Assembly: GCA_019973155.2 (NCBI GenBank)
Contig: BPQB01000005.1
Span: 248,001-312,000 of the forward strand
DNA: 64,000 nucleotides
Source of the DNA: Phanerochaete sordida
Lineage: Eukaryota > Basidiomycota > Agaricomycetes > Polyporales > Phanerochaetaceae
Reading direction: 5' to 3'
The notes beneath the pieces were generated by a model. The model saw only the letters and a program-made list of their open reading frames with translations, searched no databases and was not told the origin of the DNA. The translations under genes and the position numbers were made by a program. Positions 55,633 through 64,000 of the stretch are shown piece after piece (position 1 is the stretch's first letter; each line of letters opens with the position of its first letter).

Positions 55633-57311
55633 ATGTCCAGCTCACGCTCTCCGTCCCGCAGAAACTCCATCGACATTTCCCAGCTGCAGCCTATGCACAG
55701 GTACGTCGTGCGCGCTCCAGACCACGTCTAAATGCACACGCGGCTCGCCTTCGCCCGACATTCTCCCGTGCGGCCAGGACATGCTAACTCGTGATCGCGC
55801 CCTGCAGGGTGCACCAGTCCGCCGGCGTCGGAGACTTCAACGTTGTCTTCGTTGGGGCCGGCAACATCATGTTTGGTGCGTATGCGCGTCGCCTGGCGCC
55901 TGCTCGAGACTCACGCCGCGTGCCAGGGTCGGACGAGGGCCCCTGGAACCACTCGTTCCGCTTCGAACAGTGCGTCCTCCGCTGATCCGTCGCGTCCGCG
56001 GCGCCCGCGTGCTGACCGCCCCTGCAGCAAGCTCGGCCCGCGCCTGAAGGTCGTCGCCGTCATCGACCCCGCCGTCGAGCGCGCGCGCGCGGTCCTCGCG
56101 CAGAAGTGCGAGACGTTCGTGCGCAGCGCGTACGAGCACACGCAGGTGTACAAGAACCTCGCCGAGTTCGTGCAGCACATGACGCCGAACATGGCGCCGC
56201 GCGCGTTCGTCATCGGCTCGCCCCCGATGTTCCGCGGCACGACCAACCCCGGGCGCGACATCGAGCTGCAGATCCTCAAGCACTTCCCCGGCGTGGCGCT
56301 CTTCATCGAGAAGCCGGTCGCCACGGGCCCGAAGGAGGAGCTTGTGCAGGCATTCAAGGTCTCCGAGGAGATCAAAAAGAGCGGCGCCACCTGCTCCGTC
56401 GGGTCAGTCGCTTGCCTTGACTTCATTCAGGCTGCCATACTGACTATGATCGTAGCTACATGCTGCGTTACCTCCGTGCTGTCCAGATGATGAAGCAGAT
56501 CATTGAGGAAAACAACCTGACCGTCATGGCTACGATCGCGCGGTATGCCGCGGCGTACGAGGCCATCGCCAAGCTGGACTGGTGGGACAAGTCCAAGAGG
56601 TACGCGCCCTCCTATCTGCGCCCAACAACGCGCCTCACGCGAGCTACGCAGCGCCGGCCCGATCATTGAGCAGGGCACACACTTCTGCGACCTGTCGCGC
56701 TACTTCGGCGGCGACGTCGACATCTCGAGCGTCGTCGCGCACTCGCTCGAGTGGGACGAGCCCGCGGGCAAGCTCAGCAAGCAGAAGATCGACGAGAGCC
56801 AGGTCGCGCCCGAGAACCGCATCTCGCGTGTCACCTCCGCGACGTGGAAGTACGAGAGCGGTGCCGTCGGCACCTTCACGCACCTCACCGCGCTCCAGGG
56901 CCACGACTACAGCTGCGAGCTCGAGGTCTACGCCGATGGCTACCAGCTGAAGTGCGTGTTTTGCACTTTACGACTGGGCATGATCGCTGACTTTTCCGGG
57001 AAGGCTCGTGAACCCGTACGTTGCGCCCATACTGTACGTTCGCAGGCCGGGCAGCGACCACGAGGAGACGCACCAATTCTCTGAGGACGACCCGTTCTTC
57101 TCAGAAGTGTCTGTGCTCATCGACAACATTGAGGACATTGAGGAGGATCCCGAGACTGCGCAGATTCTGTCTAGCTTTGAGGGTACGGGCTCCTTGCTTT
57201 GACCGCTGACTGTGTGGATCCTGACGCTGCGAACCAGATGCTGTCAAAACTTACGAACTGACTTGGGCTATCCGCGAAGCCGCCGAACGCTCTCGGGCTG
57301 CGCGCAAATAA
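55633..57311 (+). CDS. Gfo/Idh/MocA family NAD(P)-dependent oxidoreductase
   Basis: Eight exons (55633-55700, 55808-55875, 55927-55969, 56028-56402, 56456-56599, 56652-56951, 57004-57182, 57238-57311) give 416 aa. After a polar N-terminus comes the Rossmann nucleotide loop VVFVGAGNIMFG (GxGxxx). Then KVVAVIDPAVERARAVL, a conserved ALFIEKPVATGPKEE (the EKP motif of the family) and CSVGYMLRYLRAVQMM. The second domain has IIEQGTHFCDLSRYFGG (a GxHxxD-type motif with the likely catalytic His and Asp) and ESGAVGTFTHLTAL. Such enzymes oxidise or reduce sugar-like substrates with NAD(P). The substrate cannot be read from the sequence. Confidence 0.85.
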
Positions 57312-57530
57312 ATCAAGGCCTGTTCGATATAGTATGTACAAGAAGACGAGTGTAAAACATGCAAGATGCGGAGAGGATAGATGTGTAGTGTAGATGACGG
57401 ACGGTAAATGTGCAATGCGATGTAGGTTCCGGAGATGAGTGGATGCATGTGTATTCAAGATGTGGTGGGTATATCCAAGAAATGTGAGTCTTCAAGAAAG
57501 CGTGTGTGTTGACCGTAATAGCCTTGCAAT

Positions 57531-58544
57531 TCAGGTCTCAGGCTCCGTGGCCGAGCCGCCGGCCTCGTCTTCGGGAAGCGACTCGGACGTACGCGCGCGC
57601 TTGGTGTTGGGCTCCGCGTCGTCGTCGGACTGCGACGCCCGCTTCTTGCTCGCGCCTTCGCCCTTGTCGTTGCCGTGGCCTTCATCCGCGCCATGGGCAC
57701 GAGCCTTCTCCGCGGCTTGCTTCTTCTCCTCCGCCCGCTTGCGCGCCGCCTTCTTGCGCGCCCAGATGGGGCGCTCGCGCGCGGCGATCGTGTCCCACTC
57801 CTCCTGGAGGTGCTCCTTGAGCTTCGGCATCGTCTTGAACTCCTCGTTGCAGTGGAAGCACTCGAGGTCGTGCTTCAGGAGCGGCTCGTACGTGCTCGGC
57901 TTGAGCTGGATTTTCTGGAGAGAGGTCAGCGCCCGAGGCGGAATGCGGGGAGACTCGGCGTACGCGTGCGTAGAACGACGGCTCGGCCTCGAACCAGGAG
58001 AGCACCTCGTGCAGGTGCAGGAAGAAGCCGCGCTGCGGGTGGAAGGAGTTGTAGTGCTTCTTGATCTTCATCGCGTCGGAACAAAGGTCGGCGGACATGA
58101 CGTGTAAATGAAGGTGCCTGCGGGTGCAAATTGAGCGGACATGCTCAGCAGCGGGCTTGCATGATTCTACACGTACTTCAAGGACGGAACTGGGTGGAAG
58201 CCGATCCAGATGTCCCACTTGAATTTATTGTGTTGGAGCATGTTCTCCTCCATCTCTTTCTTGAGCTTCGCTGCCTCCTCGGCAAGACCGTCGAGCACCT
58301 TCTTCGCCTTCTCCCTGCCACATTTAAACAGCGTGCGCAGGTCGGTGAGCTCGTCGACGTCGATGAAGCCCGGAATGGGGCGCGGGAGGACGAGGAAGTG
58401 GTAGATGCTCTTCGGGTAGCGGTCGTGGATGACAATGGACGTGTCGGTGTGGCAGAGGCAGACGTTGGGCGAGATCTCCTCGGGGCGCGCGCGGACGGCG
58501 TAGTTGCGGAGGACGAGGTCCCAGTCGTCGCGGTTGGCGGCCAT
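57531..58544 (-). CDS. HNT3: aprataxin-like DNA deadenylase HNT3
   Basis: Three exons on the minus strand (58544-58177, 58117-57964, 57914-57531) give 301 aa. The HIT domain has VIHDRYPKSIYHFLVLPR and the histidine triad KHLHLHVMSADL. The C-terminal C2HE zinc finger reads LECFHCNEEF, then LKEHLQEEW with the final Glu ligand. After that there is a long basic helix and an acidic/basic tail (KKAARKRAEEKKQAAEK). Aprataxins remove 5'-AMP left by failed DNA ligation and so repair abortive ligation products. The intron splits the protein just before HLHLHV. Confidence 0.9.
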
Positions 58545-59264
58545 GGCGGGCGCGCGTGCTGGAGGATGGCGAAAAGCTCCCGAGCCCTTTGTGGCGCGCG
58601 CCGCGCAGGACTCGGACGCGCCCGGCCATGTGCCGCTCGCGTGCGGCGCCCCGTGGGGTCAAAGCGCACGCGTGCGCGCATTCGCCCACGTCCTGGCCCT
58701 CGGAAGTCTTCGCACCTTCTCTCCTCCTGACAGCACACCGAGGCAGAGCTGTTCTCCCCATGACAGCCCACGCTGGTCCCCTCAGGCACGACGCGCTGGC
58801 ACAGCTTCTTTCGACCCGGAGCCCCGACGTCAACATTCCCGGGCCAACCGGGGCTCATAACCTATCGAGCGACAGGTTATGAGCACCGATTGGACAGTCG
58901 TTGTCGAGGAGCCTTCTTCGACTCTGCTGGCATGTTTAAAACAAACCGGGCCTTGTGTGGCTTCGAATTCATCCCGGGTCCTCGGGCGGCACAAACTGCT
59001 GCGACACGGCTCGCTGTGCGCAGCACGGTTTGGCAGGGATGCATAGGACCATGCCACCCACACGATTTACGGTTCTCAAGACGAGCTGGCTCAGTAAACG
59101 GAGCTGCCGTTGTGACATCGGGCAGCCGTGACTGCTATTCATACCCCAGGCCCCCCGCATAAATAGTTCGGCCGACGGTGCCGATATCGACTCTCACCAT
59201 CTTGCGCGATGACGGAATGTACAACCTCGAACGACCCCTGTGGTGCCATACCTTGTCATATCAG
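58545..59264. other. divergent upstream region of HNT3 and methyltransferase
   Basis: About 720 bases. It contains a perfect inverted repeat at 58853-58884 and a TATA-like site (cataaatag) at about 59159-59167. No gene seen. Confidence 0.5.
58853..58884. repeat. perfect 11-bp inverted repeat with 10-base spacer
   Basis: GCTCATAACCT at 58853-58863 is matched by its exact reverse complement AGGTTATGAGC at 58874-58884. The structure lies in the promoter region between two divergent genes. It could be a protein-binding palindrome or an RNA hairpin in a 5' UTR. Confidence 0.8.
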
Positions 59265-60381
59265 ATGCTGCGCGTCCGCTGCTCACTCAGAGTCACACGA
59301 ATCGCGAGGCCAGCTGCCAGGTCTCTCGTGCTATCTCAAACCCCCCAAGCAATACATACCGCGCAGCGACACAGGGGCCTCGCCAGTACTGCCATGACCT
59401 CCACGCCGGTGCACCAGATCGCCCAGAAGGGTTTTGGGACAGGGACGAACGAGTTGTACGACAGGTGCGCACACGCCAAGCCTAGAAGTGGCCCGCCTGT
59501 GTCCTGACGTCCCAACTTTCCCCAGAGCCCGCCCCTCCTACCGATCTGAGGCGATCTCCCACATCCGCAAGGTCGTGCGCGGATCCCCGCCACTGAACGT
59601 TCTTGAGTGCGCCCCACGTCTCTCTCCCACCTCTATCGCTCACCAGTGGCAGAATCGGAGCAGGCACAGGCATCTTCACACGCGCGCTGCTCGCGCACCC
59701 CGAGTGGGCCGACGCGATCGCCGAGCTCCGCGCGGTCGAGCCGAGCGCGGGCATGCGCGAGCAGTTCACGAAGACCGTGCACGACGCGCGCGCCTCCGTC
59801 GCCGAGGGCACCTTCGACCGCACGGGCGTCCCCGACGGCTGGGCGGACGTCGTGATCATCGCGCAGGCGTTCCACTGGTGCCCGGACTACGACGCGGCGT
59901 CGCGCGAGTTCGCGCGCGTGCTCAAGCCGGACGGCGTCGCCGCGCTGATCTGGAACCTCGAGGACCGGTGCGCGCGCTCCCCGTGTCCGTGTCCCGCCAA
60001 GTAAGCTGACTGGCCCGCAGCGACGGCGCGCGCTGGGTCGCGCAGCTGCGCGACCGCATCGAGCAGCACGAGAACGGCACGCCGCAGTTCCGGCTCGGCC
60101 TGTGGCGCGCGGCGTTCGACACCGCGGGCTACAACGCGCACTTCGCGGCGCCCGAGGAGACGGTGTGGAGTTATGCGCTGCTCGGCACCGAGGGCATCGT
60201 CGTCGACCGCGCGTGCAGCAAGAGCTACATCAGCGTGCTGCCCGACGCGCAGAAGCAGCAGGTCGTCGCGGACGTGAAGGACATCGTCGCGCGCGGCGAC
60301 GACCTGGTGTGGACTGACAAGGAGAAGGGCGAGTTTGAGTACCCGTACAAGACGTACCTCGTTGTCGCCAAGAAGAAGTGA
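59265..60381 (+). CDS. class I SAM-dependent methyltransferase
   Basis: Four exons (59265-59464, 59526-59606, 59653-59967, 60021-60381) give 318 aa. The SAM-binding motif I is NVLEIGAGTGIFTRAL, motif II region ELRAVEPSAGM, then WADVVIIAQAFHWCPDYD and EFARVLKPDGVAALIW. This matches the Methyltransf_11-type family that includes yeast CRG1 and TMT1. The first start gives a basic leader (MLRVRCSLRVTRIARPAA) like a mitochondrial presequence. A second in-frame ATG at 59394 starts at MTSTPVHQIAQKGF and gives a 275-aa cytosolic form with a full catalytic domain. Substrate unknown. Confidence 0.85.
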
Positions 60382-61059
60382 GAAACTCGGAGGCGGCCTT
60401 GTACAATACCAGTTAATACCAAGCACATTTGAACAGTCGAGATGTCACAAGGAGAGCTGAATGGAATTTAAATGCTGCATGCTTCATTAGGACGTACAAA
60501 CTTGGGCCTAGATTACGGAAGATCTCTCTCCGCGAACACTACGAGCGTAGGTTCTGCCCAGATTTGGCTACAGGACGTGGTGTTCGAGCTTCACAGTGCT
60601 GGCCTGGCGAGGAGGGATGAGGTTTTGGGACGCATGATCTAGGACATGGCAGCTAATACGCTCTGACACTGGCTACTGCAATCAAGACATGAGACACGAG
60701 CGCAGACGTATCACACCAAAGAGGCTATGGCCAGTAGGGAGTGTATTATAAAGATACAGACGCTAAGGTATAGCGAGCGGCAACGACGCGAGAGGCTGGT
60801 GTACAGGCTGGTGTACAACAACTAGAAGTACATACAGTGGATAGTACAGCAAGAATAGGTGCTACACGGCTCCGGTGAGAAGGTGAAGGCCCGGAGGCCG
60901 ATTATAGACATCGATTACAAGTGGAGAGGGCTGTATTCGTGAAGTCGTAAGCGAAAAGAAGGGTGCAGGTCGAACTTGCGAGGATCGCGGTCGTGTCGTA
61001 TTTTATGCGTCATGGGGGAATGGGCGGGTCGTGAGAGGTCGTGTCCGGGCGCCGCGCGC
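60382..61059. other. 3' flanks of convergent methyltransferase and opsin-related genes
   Basis: About 680 bases. Holds a short tandem duplication at 60793-60816; no gene seen. Confidence 0.5.
60793..60816. repeat. 12-bp perfect tandem duplication
   Basis: AGGCTGGTGTAC occurs twice in a row in a non-coding stretch. Too short to suggest a mobile element; probably a replication-slippage product. Confidence 0.75.
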
Positions 61060-62082
61060 TCACTGGGTGACGGTCGCGGGGGCGGGGGCCGCCGCGGGCG
61101 CGTCCTGGACGGGGAGTCCCTTCTCCGCGCGCACCGCGCTGCCCGCGCTGTAGTCGGTGTACTTGCCCGAGGACAGGCCGAAGGCAGCGTAGTCGACGGT
61201 GCGCAGCTGGAAGAGGTAGAAGAAGAGGAAGCCCGGGCCCGCGAGGATGTCGAGGATGCCGTACCAGATCATCTCGGAGGTGACCGAGATGACGTTGCCG
61301 CCCTCGGCGCAGGCCCATGCGATCGGGTACGTGATCAGCATGAAGGAGAGCCAGCCTGCGCTCGTGAGGTACGCCCTCTTGAGGCCCGTAGCCTCGGCGA
61401 AGGCAGCGCGGGGTGCGTGCCAGAGGAGCGTGTACCTGGAGGGATGTGTTAGGAGCTGTTTGATCTTCAGCTTGTTAATATCTGCTTACCAGACGTAGAA
61501 GAGAGCAGCGCAGCCGAAGGTGTAGTAGCCCCACTTGTAGTCACTGTGGACGAGGGCGCCGATGAGACCCATGATGACCACGACAACGCCCATGAAGAGG
61601 GTCGTCATGATGTCGGAGAGCGACAGGCCAGTGGCCAGGAGCAGCTCAAGGAGCAACAGCGGGAAGGTGATGAACCACTGGATGTAGCGGACGTACTACA
61701 GAGATGACGATCAGGCGCTACTCCTTAAAGGACAGATATCGATGTACTTACGAAGATCTGACGGGTGCCCTCGCCGCGGAACTCGACCTGGATAGGAGTA
61801 GCACCGAGGTCGGACGCCATGGAGAAATACGAGACGGAGAGGGTGGTGAGGATGATGACTGCGAGCTGGTGGAAGAGCCGGGTACCCCTAGGCCTCTGTA
61901 GGGCTGGTCAGACTCTAACGACACTGCAAGGGACGCGACGAACTCACCATGAAGTCGAAGCCAATCATGACAAGCAGAGACAGCGCGAACACGCTGAATG
62001 CTGCCCACAGCCAGTCGGAGCCATGGGTGGAGAGGTGGTAGTCGGCGTTGGGTGGGTTGAGGTCAAGCGCGTGGTTGCCCAT
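61060..62082 (-). CDS. opsin-related protein, HSP30/YRO2 type
   Basis: Four exons on the minus strand (62082-61948, 61895-61752, 61695-61490, 61435-61060) give 286 aa with seven membrane helices. Helix C reads RYIQWFITFPLLLLEL, which aligns with bacteriorhodopsin RYADWLFTTPLLLLDL. The proton-acceptor Asp85 is therefore Gln, Asp96 is Glu and Thr89 is kept. In helix G the segment ILDILAGPGFLF stands where LDVSAKVGF holds the retinal lysine, so the Schiff-base lysine is missing. That places the protein with the fungal opsin-related proteins (HSP30, YRO2, MRH1), which are plasma-membrane, stress-induced and do not bind retinal. The C-terminal tail is polar and Ala/Pro-rich. Confidence 0.9.
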
Positions 62083-64000
62083 GATGAACGCGAAGGTAGG
62101 TCAGGGGGTTGGTGTGGAGCTTGGGGCCTCGAGGAGGTGGCGGTGGGTGATTAATATGGCACGGAGGCCTTGTCGGAGGGTGTCTAAACTAGAGGTTGTC
62201 TGAAAGGCGAACGCTGCAGACTATCCGGCCGACCAGGACGAGTTTATATACCTTGAGCATCATCGTTCGGGAAGGCTGCAGACGCGATCCACGCGTTCCG
62301 ACGGTCTCATCCGGAATGGACGCGCTGGCTGACGTCCGAGATCGCGTTCGTGCAGTCTAGCACGTCTATGGAACCCGGCGTCGCTCGGCATAGCCTGGAC
62401 GGAGATACTTGGACGGGATCTACGAATTGCATTTGGTCAGCAGACACGAGCGGGAGGCGGCACGTTGCGTCACTGGGTGAGGTAATTCGGGGAAGAAGGG
62501 CTGAATGAGCGTGTATGAGTCGGCCGGGGTCCGTGCGTGGGCAGCGTTCGGAAGGGATAGGAAGACGGAGCGCTGTACGCCTGACAAAGAGTCGCTCATG
62601 GGACAGCCACCGACGCATCGAGAACACATGGTGGCCGGGTCGTCGCAGGTCTAGCAGGTTCCTAGAACCATCTTCGACCGACGGTCACCGATGTTCCCAT
62701 TGTGAGACCGCCATCGAAAGTGGGAGGGACACGGCCGACCCGGTTTCCCCTAGGGGCACTGGTGTTGTTGTTTGACAATGCGGCGCGACATCGCGGACCG
62801 ACAGAAATATGACAAGTGCATTGTTAGAGAGCGGGATGTATTTCGGGGCTACGGCAATGAGGTCTGGAGCGGGACGAGCGGTCGAGGGATCGAGAGGGCG
62901 CACCAAACATCCAGGAAACGAGTGGGAGACGGGCTGCTAGCGAAAGCGGGGGCGAGTAGGACGAGTCCGACGACCGACGGGGTCCTGGGTGAGCGAGGAG
63001 GCTGCTGAACGCTTGAGAACTTCACGAAGACTGTCGGAGCAGTGCGCTTTAAGGCGTCTATGGCCACGTGTGCTCCTTTCCACATGCTGGCTTTGTGGCG
63101 TCCTCCCAACGCCGCACTCCTGTCCCGACACCTCCGTAAATCTCACCCGTTCCGTATTCAGCGCAAGCTATATTCTCATGCACGGCGGCGTGGCAAACGG
63201 GCGTACCCTGGCATGAAATCGCACGATGCCACTCAGAATAACTAATGGACCTGGAAGATCAGTTTAGCGGCCGCGGGTCTGGTCTCGAAACTAGCCCCTG
63301 TACAAACAGTGGTTGGTGCTTGAAAATCATCGGCTGCTGTCGCCGCTGCTGTAGCCGAGTATAGTTCCCATGGAATAAGCACGTCATAGCAGAAGTGCAT
63401 CTTGAAAGCCTCGAATCTCGTGGCTGCTTCAGCGAACCTGGAGACGAGTAGCCGCGAAGGTCATTCGCGAATGGAAATGGAACAGGAGATGATTGGAATG
63501 CCATTGGAGCCATCGGTCTGGTACGGACAACATCATGCCCAACGCCTGAGGCACAGTGACAGATGGCATGCATGTCCCCACTGTCTAGGAAGGCTTGGAG
63601 TCGTTGAGAGCGACCAGCGGTCGGGTCGCAACTTGCAAAAGGGAGCAAGTAGTCTGCGGTCTTACCCACGAGCCTATCAATGTTTTTTTTTGAAGTGCCG
63701 TCTTGATACCGCCGAGTCGTTATGCATCAGTTGCACCGAACTGTATAGCGGAGAGGCAGCTGAGGACACGGGCGCTCCGCGTCAACCACGTGGAAGTTGG
63801 GTCCCACGCCCTCACTTCGTCCTCGGCGCGACTCGAGTTGCTTTGGAGAGCCATGTCGTCCGTAACGCGGGTGCGGAGAGTGGTCAACCGAGAGGCGTTC
63901 CAGCAGGCTCGTACGTCGTTCTTCACTCTTACCCCTTCGTCTTTTCCTGAATGTGCGTTTAGATGCCTCTAGGAAGCGGGTAGCAATTAACAATGTGCCC
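62083..64000. other. right-end region without a supported gene
   Basis: About 1.9 kb. The first 200 bases hold the opsin-related gene's promoter. The largest frame on the plus strand (63402-63950, 182 codons) is overlapped by minus-strand frames, has scattered Cys residues but no recognisable domain and no convincing introns or start context. Confidence 0.45.
62243..62250 (-). promoter_or_regulatory. TATA box of the opsin-related gene
   Basis: The minus strand reads TATATAAA about 160 bases upstream of the ATG. A TTCGGGAA heat-shock-type element lies 16 bases further upstream (62266-62273). Confidence 0.5.

Noticed and set aside
63402..63950. 182-codon plus-strand frame near the right end
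   Set aside because: Cys residues are scattered, no recognisable domain, and a similar-sized frame lies on the other strand.

Overview
This is a nuclear genome window from a basidiomycete fungus, most likely an Agaricomycete. It is GC-rich, gene-dense and transcribed from both strands. Almost every gene is cut by many introns of about 45-70 bases with GT(A/G)NGT donors. Markers that fit this group are a tandem F-box family, an opsin-related HSP30/YRO2-type membrane protein, a divergent small kinase-like protein and single-copy housekeeping genes with typical basidiomycete exon structures. I assembled exons by hand, and every multi-exon model below closes in frame with canonical GT-AG introns, apart from one GC-AG intron. 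I recognise 32 protein-coding genes and one tRNA gene.

Layout. 1-2393: the 3' part of an alpha-arrestin-like gene, followed by about 2.2 kb of very GC-rich sequence without a credible gene. 4601-13726: three head-to-tail paralogues of an F-box protein with several zinc-binding Cys/His clusters. This is the most unusual part of the window. 15382-24372: ATX1 copper chaperone, MUP1/LAT-type amino-acid permease, exosome subunit MTR3 and NSRP1 (a divergent pair with start codons about 60 bp apart), a kinase-like protein, and a CYP33-like RRM protein without its cyclophilin domain. 24899-34787: GYP7-type Rab GAP, ribosomal protein S21, PP4 regulatory subunit 2, a basic/acidic nucleolar-type protein, eIF1, SNRNP27, an intron-containing tRNA-Asp and the mitochondrial protein COA8. 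34871-43257: NUP133, PRCC, histone H2B and mitochondrial HTD2. 44173-55131: phosphoserine aminotransferase SER1 and a mitochondrial SAP-domain protein, together with four proteins I cannot name. 55633-62082: Gfo/Idh/MocA oxidoreductase, aprataxin (HNT3), a class I methyltransferase and an opsin-related protein that lacks the retinal-binding lysine. 62083-64000: no supported gene.

The genes do not form a metabolic cluster. Most are conserved housekeeping functions (RNA processing, translation, nuclear pore, chromatin, mitochondria) in ordinary fungal order. Accessory character is limited to the F-box array, the kinase-like gene, the opsin-related gene and the unnamed proteins. I found no transposon, CRISPR array, viral remnant or toxin gene.
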